From JANNAV01 sp031384695 (lineage in GTDB: Bacteria > Pseudomonadota > Alphaproteobacteria > Rhodobacterales > Rhodobacteraceae): a DNA stretch of 7,320 bases. The position numbers were made by a program, and so were the translations under genes. The DNA lies in NCBI GenBank assembly GCA_031384695.1, contig JANNAV010000106.1, positions 1 through 7,320 of the forward strand. The letters run 5' to 3'. Shown piece after piece: positions 1 to 6,053 of the stretch; position 1 is the first letter of the stretch, and each line of letters starts with the position of its first letter. The notes under the pieces were generated by a model that did not search any database, was not told where the DNA came from, and worked only from the letters and a program-made list of their open reading frames with translations.

Positions 1-15
1 TGATGGTCTGAGGCG

Positions 16-42
16 GGCGGCCCGGTGGTTTCGCGGGCCGCC
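16..42. other. GC-rich hairpin near window start
   Basis: A perfect 9-bp inverted repeat (16-24 pairs with 34-42) encloses a 9-nt loop. The stem is almost all G and C. No T-run follows on the plus strand and no A-run precedes it, so it is not a classical intrinsic terminator. It could still end or stabilise a transcript of a gene lying left of the window. The TGA at 1-3 might be such a gene's stop codon, but this cannot be judged from three bases. Confidence 0.35.
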
Positions 43-91
43 TGTGCCGGTGGGTGACCCAGCCAACGCTGAACCGCAGAACCGGTGTTTT

Positions 92-120
92 TTGTACAAA
101 TCGCACTGGACAGCCAGATT
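92..120 (+). promoter_or_regulatory. Weak promoter-like sequence upstream of tRNA-Phe
   Basis: A TTGTAC element (92-97) is followed after 17 bp by CAGATT (115-120), which matches only three of six -10 consensus bases. Transcription from here would start about 45 nt before the tRNA, a plausible leader length. The -35-like element is part of a perfect 10-bp palindrome, TTTGTACAAA (91-100). The call rests on position and partial consensus only and is weak. Confidence 0.2.
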
Positions 121-151
121 GGCCTGACGTATCACCCCGCCTACACGCGCA

Positions 152-169
152 GCTTTGCGCTGCGCAAGC
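152..169 (+). other. Small hairpin just before the tRNA
   Basis: Bases 152-155 plus 157-159 pair with 163-169, with one bulged T at 156 and a CTG loop at 160-162. It ends two bases before the mature tRNA 5' end. It may be a structured 5' leader of the tRNA precursor, trimmed by RNase P, or it may be chance in GC-rich DNA. Confidence 0.25.
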
Positions 170-171
170 GT

Positions 172-247
172 GCCCAGATAGCTCAGTTGGTAGAGCAGCG
201 GATTGAAAATCCGCGTGTCGGCGGTTCAATTCCGTCTCTGGGCACCA
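172..247 (+). tRNA. tRNA-Phe (anticodon GAA)
   Basis: This is a complete 76-nt cloverleaf with the CCA end encoded. The acceptor stem 172-178 pairs perfectly with 237-243. The D arm is 181-196. The anticodon stem 198-202/210-214 closes a 7-nt loop whose central bases 205-207 read GAA, decoding UUU and UUC as phenylalanine. The T arm 220-224/232-236 has one G-U pair and the conserved TTCAA loop start (225-229). The discriminator base is A244 and CCA is 245-247. The molecule delivers phenylalanine to the ribosome. It is the only plus-strand gene seen here and is set apart from the minus-strand genes by a 245-bp gap. Its 3' end is a type of site often used by integrases, but I see no second copy of that end in the window. 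Confidence 0.97.
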
Positions 248-360
248 TTTAATCCATCAGGATCAGCATGTTACGTGATGTTGCAGCGCAACAGGCAGCG
301 TGCGGGCATAAGAGATCGTCTGGCACAAGGTATTCTGGATCAACGTTTGCCCGCTGAGTG

Positions 361-377
361 CCGTGCAGGTAGCACGG
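361..377 (+). terminator. Possible weak terminator hairpin downstream of tRNA-Phe
   Basis: CCGTGC (361-366) pairs with GCACGG (372-377) around an AGGTA loop and is followed by TTCCTTT (378-384). The stem is short and the T-run is interrupted. It lies about 115 nt beyond the tRNA, so it could end plus-strand transcription before it meets the opposing gene. The hairpin at 279-293 is nearer but has no T-run. Confidence 0.3.
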
Positions 378-435
378 TTCCTTTAAGCCATGATGCCCCG
401 GCGGGCGCGAGATGAGATGGCGTGATATGGGCTTG

Positions 436-466
436 GGTGGCCGGTGCTTTTGGTGGCCGGTGCTTT
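436..466. repeat. Two-copy 16-bp tandem repeat
   Basis: A unit starting GGTGGCCGGTGC occurs at 436-451 and again at 452-466 with identical bases, the second copy lacking only the last T. A GC-rich stretch at 467-481 follows, containing a 13-bp palindrome (469-481) with a one-base centre. It lies 27 bp beyond the stop codon of the large gene, in its 3' trailer. It may be slippage, or it may offer alternative stems (for example 455-460 with 469-474, with one G-T pair) that end the transcript. Confidence 0.75.
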
Positions 467-492
467 GGCTGGCCTGGCCAGAATTCCCCAGA

Positions 493-3400
493 TCAGGTCT
501 TTGCGCCATGCTGCAAATGCGCCATCGGGGCATTGAGGAAGGTGGCAATCGGCACCGGCTGGGCGATGTGAAAGCCCTGGGCGAAGGCGACGCCGAGTTG
601 GCCGAGGGCTTCGAGCAGTTCGGGGCCATCGACAAATTCGGCGACGGTGGGAATGCCCAACACGTTGGCCACATCGACGAAACACTTGACCGTGGCCCGC
701 GACAGGGGATCGTGGCGGATGCCCTGCACGAACTGGCCGTCAATTTTCAGGCAATCCACCTTCAGCGCGCGCAGATAGCCGAACGACGCCGACCCCGCGC
801 CGAAATCATCCAGCGACACCCGCACCCCGATGGCGTGCAACTGTTCGATGAAGATCGCGGCGTTCACCAGATTGCCGATGGCCGCGGTTTCGGTGATCTC
901 GAGCATCAGTTGGCGACAGATGTTGGGGCCGGCCGCCGTCAGACACTCGATCGCGAAGTGGTGAAATTCGCGGTCGGCCACCGAGCGGCCCGAGATGTTC
1001 AGCGACAGGCAGCGCAGGTCGCGCAACCCGGTGCTGTCGCGCAGGGTGCGGACCGTTTCCTGCACCACCCAACGGTCGATCAGGCCGATCAGGTTGAACC
1101 GCTCGGCCGAGGGGAGGAACTGGCCGGGCAGGGTTAGCGTGCCATCATCCTCTTGCAATCGCAGCAGAATCTCGCCATGACGGCCGGTTTGCGCCGGGTC
1201 CAGCGGCTTTATCTCTTGTACGAACAGGCGGAACTGATCCTTGTCGAGGGCGGTTTCCAGCCGGGTTGCCCAACTGACCTCTTGTTTGCGGTGCGAAATG
1301 GCGATGTCAAGTTCTTGCCAGATGCGGATGCGGTTGCGGCCGGAGTCCTTGGCGCTGAGGCAGGCGGTATCGGCGGCCTCGACGATGGCCTCGGACGATG
1401 GCCAACGCTCGTCTATGGCGACGAGGCCGATCGAGGCGCCGATGCGGAACCGCCGGTCATCGTGCTGATAGCGGTAGGCATCCACCTGTTCGCAGATGTT
1501 CTGGGCGATCTTGCTGGCGTTTTCCAGCGGGCAGTTTTCCAGAATGACGGCAAATTCATCGCCGCCGATCCGCGCCAGCGTGTCATGGGCGCGGATGGTG
1601 CGTTTCAGGATGCGGGCGACCTGTTGCAGAACCTCGTCCCCCGCCGCATGGCCGCAGGAATCGTTCACCAGCTTGAAGTGATCCAGATCAATGTAAAGCA
1701 GGCAGTGCAGGCCATCGCCGGAATTCGCCTGTAGCCGCACCTTTTGCAGCTTTATTTCAAATTCCGAGCGGTTTTTCAGGCCGGTCAGGGTATCATGGGT
1801 GGCGCGGAAGGCCAGATCGCCGGTGAGCCTGCGTTCGTTGGTGACATCCTGAAACACCATGACGACGCCCAGGATGGCGTCTTTGTCGTTGCGGATCGGG
1901 GCGGCGGAATCCTCGATGCCGTATTGCTGACCGTTGCGCGAAATCAGGATGGTATCGGCGGCGAGACCGACGGTGCGCCCTTCGGCCAGGCAGGTTTCAA
2001 TCGGGCTTGGCACCGGCAGCAGGGTGGTTTCGTGCAGGATGTGGAAGATTTGCCCCACCGGGCGACCCATCGCTTCGCCCAGCGGCCAGCCTGTCATGGT
2101 TTCGGCCACCGGGTTGAGCCAGGTCACCACGCCATGATTGTCGGTGGTGATCACCGCGTCGCCGATGGAACGCAGCGTCACCCGCAGCAGTTCGTGCTGT
2201 TCAGCCAGTTCGGCGGTGAGTTTGCGCAACTGGGTCACATCCCAGTTGACGCCCAGCAATACAAGGCCGCCCGACCTCGGGTCTGGCACCACTTCGGCCA
2301 GCGAGCGGACGTGGCGGGTGCTGCCGTCGGACCAGCGGACGCGGAATTCGGCCTCGAACCGGCGGTTGCCGGCGATGGCGGCGGACACCTCTTCATCAAC
2401 GCGGGCGCGGTCTTCGGGGTGCACCTGCGTGGCCCAGATGGCGTTGGCGTCGGGCTGGGTTCCGGTCTGGAAGATGCCATAAAGGCGGTACATCTGCCGA
2501 TCCCAGTTCAGCGTGCCGGTATCAAGGTTCAACTCCCAGACGCCGATACCGCTGGTATCGGTGGCCAGCACAAGGCGGCGATGTTCGGCGATCAGATCCT
2601 GATCGCGGGCGACGCGGTCACTGATATCCTGAAACGCGCCGAACAGCCGGGTGGTCTTGCCGTTGGTTCGGCTGGCCGAGCCGACGGAACGCACCCAGAT
2701 CAAGCTGCCATCGGCGCGGACCAGTTGCAGTTCAAGATCATAGGACGCGCCGGTGGCGATGGCGGTTTCAACCGCCGCCAGAATGACCGGCTGCGATGCG
2801 GCGGCGTAAAAGTTGATGGCGGTGGCAACGTCGGGCTGAAAATCGGGGCCGACACCGTGGATGCGGCGGGTTTCATCGGTCCAGGTCAGCAGGCTGGCTT
2901 CGAGATCAAGATCCCAGCCGCCGACGCCCGCAACCGCGCCCATCTTGCTGAGCAGGCGTTCGCTTTGCAAAAGCTGCGCGTCGGCGGCTTTGCGGGCGGT
3001 GATGTCGATCTGGCTGGCGAAAACCCATTCGCTGGCCCCATCGGTGGTGCGGGTGACGATGCGGGCGCGCATCAGCACCCAGAACCAGTGCCCCAGCTTG
3101 TGGGCCTTGCGAAATTCGATTTCCATCGCGCCGGTGGACGACAGGTTGGCAAGGGCGCGAACCTCGGCCACGCGGGCGCGGTCTTCGGGGTGGACCCATG
3201 ACATCAGTTCATCCGAGGTGGTATTGGCAAAATCTTCGAGGTCATGCCCGGAAAGTGCGGCCCATTGCGGGCTTACCAGCAGTTCTTTGGTTTGCTCGTT
3301 CCATTCCAGCGTGGCGATTCCGGTGGCCTGAATGATCAGGCGCAACCGCTCGCGTTTGGCGTCCAGCAGGCGGGCGGCTTCGCGCCGCTGGGTGACGTCT

Positions 3401-4254
3401 TCGACCGAGCCCACCACGCCCGAAAGGCTGCCATCCGGGGCCACCACCCGCTTGGCGACCGAGCGGACGATCCGCCCGCCACCCGAAGGCCGCGCCAGCC
3501 GGAATTCCTGATCAAACAGCGCCCCGGTGGCCACGCAATCGGCCCATGCCTGCCACACGCGGGCGCGGTCTTCGGGGTGCAGATGGGCGACCCAGCCATC
3601 ACCAGGGCTTTCCTGCCCGGTCTGGCCATAAATCTCCATCCAGCGGGCGTTCACATGGGTGCATTGCCCGGCAGAATCAGCCGCATAAAGCCCCATCGGT
3701 GCGGCATCGCTGAGCGCGCTGAGTTCGGCGGCGATCATCGCATGATTGCGCGCGGCGCGTTTGGTTTCCAGAATATGCACGGCAACACGGGACAGGTGCA
3801 TCAGCATCTGGCGTTGGCTGGCCGTCAGCCGGCCCGGTTTGGTATCTATCACGCAAAGCGAGCCGACGTTCTGACCGCCGGCAAGGCTTAACGGCGCACC
3901 GGCGTAAAACCGGATGCCCGGCCCCCCCACCACCAGCGGGTTGGCGGCAAAGCGCGGATCGCTATGCGCGTCGTTGATCTCAAGCACCTGATCTTGCAGG
4001 ATCGTATGGGCGCAAAACGCCACCTCGCGTGAGGTTTCGTGGATGCCGTCAAGCCCCAGTTGCGCGCGGAACCACTGCTTGTCTTCGCCCACCAGCGTGA
4101 CCAGAGAAATCGGCATGCCGCAGGCCAGCGCCGCCACTTCCACCAGGTCTTTCAGATCGGGATCGGCAAGGGATGTGCTGCCCGCGTGCGGATCAAGCTC
4201 TTTCAGGGCACGCAGGCGCTGTTTTTCATGAGCCGAAAAATCGAAACTCTGCAT
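493..4254 (-). CDS. GAF-PAS(x5)-GGDEF-EAL cyclic di-GMP signalling protein
   Basis: A predicted soluble sensor of 1253 residues that makes and/or degrades cyclic di-GMP. Approximate domain order: GAF 25-163; five PAS modules at about 178-291, 300-423, 433-548, 561-676 and 687-811; GGDEF 813-983; EAL 994-1240. The cyclase site reads RIGGDEF (GGDEF at 897-901), with the metal-binding DLDHFK segment at about 856. An inhibitory-site RAHD lies five residues before GGDEF, so product feedback is expected. In the EAL domain the signature is EILLR (from 1028) rather than EALLR. LNIS, EITE, DDFG, LKID and the QG pair near 1226 are retained, but AEGVE reads AEFVD (1205-1209). Phosphodiesterase activity is therefore likely but less certain than cyclase activity. 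No signal peptide or membrane segment is evident. The frame also allows a GTG start 51 bp upstream; I prefer the ATG at 4252-4254 because it begins the usual short helix before the GAF domain and has AGG 8 nt upstream. The input signal is unknown. Confidence 0.93.
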   Translation of the reverse strand: MQSFDFSAHEKQRLRALKELDPHAGSTSLADPDLKDLVEVAALACGMPISLVTLVGEDKQWFRAQLGLDGIHETSREVAFCAHTILQDQVLEINDAHSDPRFAANPLVVGGPGIRFYAGAPLSLAGGQNVGSLCVIDTKPGRLTASQRQMLMHLSRVAVHILETKRAARNHAMIAAELSALSDAAPMGLYAADSAGQCTHVNARWMEIYGQTGQESPGDGWVAHLHPEDRARVWQAWADCVATGALFDQEFRLARPSGGGRIVRSVAKRVVAPDGSLSGVVGSVEDVTQRREAARLLDAKRERLRLIIQATGIATLEWNEQTKELLVSPQWAALSGHDLEDFANTTSDELMSWVHPEDRARVAEVRALANLSSTGAMEIEFRKAHKLGHWFWVLMRARIVTRTTDGASEWVFASQIDITARKAADAQLLQSERLLSKMGAVAGVGGWDLDLEASLLTWTDETRRIHGVGPDFQPDVATAINFYAAASQPVILAAVETAIATGASYDLELQLVRADGSLIWVRSVGSASRTNGKTTRLFGAFQDISDRVARDQDLIAEHRRLVLATDTSGIGVWELNLDTGTLNWDRQMYRLYGIFQTGTQPDANAIWATQVHPEDRARVDEEVSAAIAGNRRFEAEFRVRWSDGSTRHVRSLAEVVPDPRSGGLVLLGVNWDVTQLRKLTAELAEQHELLRVTLRSIGDAVITTDNHGVVTWLNPVAETMTGWPLGEAMGRPVGQIFHILHETTLLPVPSPIETCLAEGRTVGLAADTILISRNGQQYGIEDSAAPIRNDKDAILGVVMVFQDVTNERRLTGDLAFRATHDTLTGLKNRSEFEIKLQKVRLQANSGDGLHCLLYIDLDHFKLVNDSCGHAAGDEVLQQVARILKRTIRAHDTLARIGGDEFAVILENCPLENASKIAQNICEQVDAYRYQHDDRRFRIGASIGLVAIDERWPSSEAIVEAADTACLSAKDSGRNRIRIWQELDIAISHRKQEVSWATRLETALDKDQFRLFVQEIKPLDPAQTGRHGEILLRLQEDDGTLTLPGQFLPSAERFNLIGLIDRWVVQETVRTLRDSTGLRDLRCLSLNISGRSVADREFHHFAIECLTAAGPNICRQLMLEITETAAIGNLVNAAIFIEQLHAIGVRVSLDDFGAGSASFGYLRALKVDCLKIDGQFVQGIRHDPLSRATVKCFVDVANVLGIPTVAEFVDGPELLEALGQLGVAFAQGFHIAQPVPIATFLNAPMAHLQHGAKT
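2399..2421 (-). repeat. 23-bp exact repeat, copy in PAS4
   Basis: This stretch is identical at all 23 positions to 3170-3192 and 3557-3579. It encodes the HPEDRARV segment of the fourth PAS module. Identity at synonymous positions suggests recent module duplication or sequence exchange. Confidence 0.85.
3170..3192 (-). repeat. 23-bp exact repeat, copy in PAS2
   Basis: Second copy of the 23-bp repeat, encoding HPEDRARV in the second PAS module. Flanking DNA diverges from the other copies. Confidence 0.85.
3557..3579 (-). repeat. 23-bp exact repeat, copy in PAS1
   Basis: Third copy of the repeat, encoding HPEDRARV in the first PAS module. The third and fifth PAS modules lack this motif; PAS3 has a diverged segment beginning FYAAASQP at the same place. 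Confidence 0.85.
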
Positions 4255-4262
4255 ACATCGGA

Positions 4263-4265
4263 CCT
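4263..4265 (-). promoter_or_regulatory. Ribosome binding site deciding the ATG start of the c-di-GMP gene
   Basis: AGG followed by T on the minus strand lies 8 nt before the ATG at 4252-4254. The alternative upstream GTG (4303-4305) has AGG at 4316-4318, 10 nt away. Both are modest sites, so the start choice rests mainly on the protein sequence. Confidence 0.4.
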
Positions 4266-4332
4266 GACCATTTTCGGGAACCCGCGCCAAGCCTGACGGC
4301 GGCACGCTAACAACACCTGCGTCTGGGGGTGA

Positions 4333-4361
4333 GTTCTAAGGGAAAATCCGCCGAATGTCAT
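4333..4361 (-). promoter_or_regulatory. Predicted sigma-70-type promoter of the c-di-GMP gene
   Basis: On the minus strand ATGACA (4356-4361; five of six bases match TTGACA) is followed by a 17-bp spacer and TAGAAC (4333-4338; four of six match TATAAT). The start point would be near 4326, giving a leader of roughly 70 nt to the preferred ATG or about 20 nt to the GTG. It lies between the lysR stop and the large gene, so that gene can be transcribed independently of lysR. Confidence 0.4.
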
Positions 4362-4372
4362 TACCGTATGAC
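4357..4372. promoter_or_regulatory. Dyad GTCAT-N6-ATGAC, candidate operator
   Basis: Perfect 5-bp half-sites (4357-4361 and 4368-4372) are separated by 6 bp. The dyad overlaps the predicted -35 element of the c-di-GMP gene and lies 16 bp beyond the lysR stop codon. Its size and symmetry would fit a dimeric regulator. The binding protein is unknown; the neighbouring LysR product is one candidate, by position only. Confidence 0.35.
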
Positions 4373-4387
4373 GCAATTGGCAAGCCG

Positions 4388-5335
4388 TCAAAGCACGCGC
4401 AGGTTGCCGGTGAGCCATGGCCATTCGGCGAGGGCGGGGGCCACAACCTGTGATTGCAGAAGGCCGCGCAGGCGTTGGGCCATCTGCGCGGGCATGTCGC
4501 GCAGATGGCCCGCGCGGGCGGAAAGCGACAGCGTGCGCTCCAACGGGGCAAAGGGTAAGGCGGTTACATCTATATCGGGGCGAAACCGGGCGGCATGGTG
4601 CAGGGCAAGGGGGGGCAGGATGGTCCAGCCCGCGCCGCTGGCCACCATGGCAAGGATGGCGTGGTAGCTGTCCAACTCGAACCGGTGGGCCAGCGCCAGG
4701 TTCTGGCGGGCAAGGTGGCCCGCGATCTGGCGGCCCATCAGATGGCGGGCGGTGTACTGGATCAGCGGCAGACCGGCGGTTGACCGGCCTTTTGGGGTGA
4801 TGGCGAGAAAGGGTTCGGCCAGCAGCGGATGCACCTCGCGCCAGCCTTCTTGCGGCGCTTCGCTGCCCGGATCGGCGGCAACGGCGATATCAAGGGCGCG
4901 GGCCTCAAGCTGATCCAGCAGGCGGTGGCTGGCGCCGGTTTCCAGCAGGAACCGGCACCCGCGCAGGTCTGCGGCGAGGGAGGCAAGCAGGCGGGGCGTG
5001 ACATCGGCATCGAGATCCTCGATCATGCCGATGCGCAGGGTGGTGAGGCCCGAGAGATCGGCGAGCGCCAGATCGGCGCGGGCCTCGGCCTCGGCATTCA
5101 GAATGGTCTGGGCATGGCCGCGAAACATTGCCCCGGCGGGGGTGAGGTTCAGGGGGCGGGCCGATCTGTCGAGCAGCACCGCGCCAAGGGCTGCCTCAAG
5201 CCCGGTGAGTTGCTGGCTGATGGCGGAGGGGCTGACGCCAAGGCGGCGGGCGGCGGCGGAGATGGCGCGTTCTTCGGCCACGGCCAGAAAAACCTCGATC
5301 CCCCAAAGTGTGACGCGGCCTTGTGGGGTGGGCAT
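4388..5335 (-). CDS. LysR-family transcriptional regulator
   Basis: A 315-residue protein of typical LysR length. An N-terminal winged helix-turn-helix spans about residues 10-67, with the family pattern FLAVAEE, AARRLGVSPSAISQQ and LEAALG, then LLDRSARPLNLTPAG. A linker helix follows (about 68-92), then a periplasmic-binding-protein-like effector domain (about 97-300). It should bind DNA as a tetramer and respond to a small molecule, but nothing in the sequence identifies the ligand or target. The ATG is 18 bp after the phaR stop on the same strand, with no clear Shine-Dalgarno sequence and no terminator between, so co-transcription with phaR and perhaps translational coupling are likely. 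Unlike many lysR genes it has no divergent partner here; the next gene downstream, for a c-di-GMP protein, runs in the same direction. Confidence 0.92.
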   Translation of the reverse strand: MPTPQGRVTLWGIEVFLAVAEERAISAAARRLGVSPSAISQQLTGLEAALGAVLLDRSARPLNLTPAGAMFRGHAQTILNAEAEARADLALADLSGLTTLRIGMIEDLDADVTPRLLASLAADLRGCRFLLETGASHRLLDQLEARALDIAVAADPGSEAPQEGWREVHPLLAEPFLAITPKGRSTAGLPLIQYTARHLMGRQIAGHLARQNLALAHRFELDSYHAILAMVASGAGWTILPPLALHHAARFRPDIDVTALPFAPLERTLSLSARAGHLRDMPAQMAQRLRGLLQSQVVAPALAEWPWLTGNLRVL

Positions 5336-5353
5336 GGGAAGGGGCTTTCGGGT

Positions 5354-5926
5354 TCAGAGCCGCGAAAGCTTGCGCTGCAATTCGGCGAATTGCTTTTTAA
5401 TCTCGGCCAGTTCGGCGGCGGTATCCGGCGTCTCTTTGGCGGGGGTTTCGGCCTCGTCGCGCGCGGGGCCGGAGGCGGCCCAGCCCGGCACGCCGCCGAT
5501 CATGGATTTCATGAACGCTTCCTGACTTTTGCGCATCATCTCGAACCCCGGCATCGCCATCAGCGGGTTGGGGATGGCCCCCATATTACCGATCACCTTG
5601 GATTGGCCATCGCGCAGCATCTCGAAACTGGCGGCAAGGAACTGGGGCACCACGGACTGGATATTGCTGGTGTAGGAGCGCACGAGATCGGTCAGCACAT
5701 TGGTGGGCAGCACGGTATCGCCCTTGGATTCGTGTTCGGCCACGATTTGCAACAGGTACTGGCGGGTCAGGTCATCGCCGGATTTCAGATCAATGATCTG
5801 CACCTCGCGGCCCGCGCGGATGAAACCGGCGATATCTTCAAGCGTCACATAGTCCGATGTCTCGGTATTGTACAAACGACGGCTTGCGTAACGCTTGATC
5901 AGCAGCGGCTTGGTGGCGTCAGTCAT
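5354..5926 (-). CDS. phaR: PHB synthesis repressor PhaR
   Basis: A 190-residue regulator. The N-terminal DNA-binding domain (about 8-67) carries the family hallmark KRYASRRLYNTETSDYVTL, followed by IIDLKSGDDLTRQYLLQI. A PHB-accumulation region (about 68-110) follows, then a Met/Pro-rich linker and a Lys/Glu/Leu-rich C-terminal helix (about 168-190) likely to form a coiled coil. In Paracoccus and Rhodobacter, PhaR represses phaP and itself and leaves DNA when it binds nascent PHB. The frame is open 31 codons further upstream, but the ATG at 5924-5926 is preferred: it has GGAAGG 8 nt upstream, the protein there begins like known PhaR proteins, and the longer form would run into the phaP terminator. 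A matching operator lies 22 bp upstream, suggesting autoregulation. Confidence 0.95.
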   Translation of the reverse strand: MTDATKPLLIKRYASRRLYNTETSDYVTLEDIAGFIRAGREVQIIDLKSGDDLTRQYLLQIVAEHESKGDTVLPTNVLTDLVRSYTSNIQSVVPQFLAASFEMLRDGQSKVIGNMGAIPNPLMAMPGFEMMRKSQEAFMKSMIGGVPGWAASGPARDEAETPAKETPDTAAELAEIKKQFAELQRKLSRL

Positions 5927-5934
5927 CTCTTGCA

Positions 5935-5940
5935 CCTTCC
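5935..5940 (-). promoter_or_regulatory. Ribosome binding site of phaR
   Basis: GGAAGG on the minus strand, 8 nt before the ATG at 5924-5926. It decides this start over the longer upstream frame. Confidence 0.7.
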
Positions 5941-5947
5941 CCGGATG

Positions 5948-5958
5948 TTGCAGTGCAG
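5948..5958. promoter_or_regulatory. PhaR operator before phaR (one mismatch)
   Basis: The plus strand reads TTGCAGTGCAG, the CTGC-N3-GCAG form with one mismatch in the left half. It lies between the phaP terminator and the phaR ribosome binding site, as expected for autorepression or for a roadblock to readthrough from phaP. I see no clear -35/-10 pair for a dedicated phaR promoter, although the space between the terminator and the box could hold one. Confidence 0.6.
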
Positions 5959-5980
5959 AGAAGCTTAGAGCGGTTGCAGC

Positions 5981-6012
5981 AAAAAAGAAAGGGCGGGCAC
6001 GATGGCCCGCCC
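5981..6012 (-). terminator. Strong intrinsic terminator of phaP
   Basis: On the minus strand an 8-bp perfect GC stem (6005-6012 with 5991-5998) with a 6-nt loop is followed directly by TTTCTTTTTT (5981-5990). It lies about 40 bp after the phaP stop. It should end most phaP transcripts and so separate abundant phasin mRNA from lower phaR expression. Confidence 0.9.
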
Positions 6013-6015
6013 GAT

Positions 6016-6038
6016 GCATTCCACCGCAAGGGGAATGC
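6016..6038 (-). other. Second hairpin in the phaP 3' trailer
   Basis: A 7-bp stem (6016-6022 with 6032-6038) is extended by CC/GG around a 4-nt apex, with one bulged base at 6023. It sits between the phaP stop and the terminator, 3 bp from the terminator stem. It may protect phaP mRNA from 3' exonucleases. Confidence 0.55.
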
Positions 6039-6053
6039 GGATCCGCTGAGCGA

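Larger units (their letters stand above)
248..492. other. Non-coding gap between tRNA-Phe and the c-di-GMP gene
   Basis: No convincing gene is seen on either strand; the open frames reaching into this stretch are shadows of the neighbouring coding region. It holds the convergent 3' ends of the tRNA transcript and of the large minus-strand gene. Visible structure: a hairpin at 279-293 (6-bp stem, 3-nt loop) 31 nt after the tRNA; a hairpin at 361-377 (6-bp stem, 5-nt loop) followed by a T-rich stretch on the plus strand; a 16-bp tandem repeat at 436-466; and a possible stem at 455-474. None is a textbook terminator. Confidence 0.6.

Noticed and set aside
249..743. Minus-strand frame extending past the c-di-GMP gene end
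   Set aside because: It overlaps the EAL coding region in another frame. It raised the question of a frameshifted C-terminus, but the main frame reaches a complete EAL domain, including QGF and the following helix, before its TGA at 493-495.
1744..3201. Long plus-strand open frame of 485 codons
   Set aside because: It is antisense to the PAS and GGDEF coding region. The minus-strand frame there shows clear domain motifs, and the plus-strand translation is Gly/Ala/Asp-rich with no recognisable motif. Such frames are common opposite GC-rich genes.
4829..5968. Plus-strand open frame of 379 codons across lysR and phaR
   Set aside because: It runs opposite two well supported genes and the gap between them, and its translation is low-complexity Gly/His/Gln-rich.
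5927..6019. N-terminal extension of PhaR by 31 codons
   Set aside because: It overlaps the PhaR box and the phaP terminator stem, has no ribosome binding site, and its sequence is unlike PhaR starts. The ATG at 5924-5926 has GGAAGG upstream.
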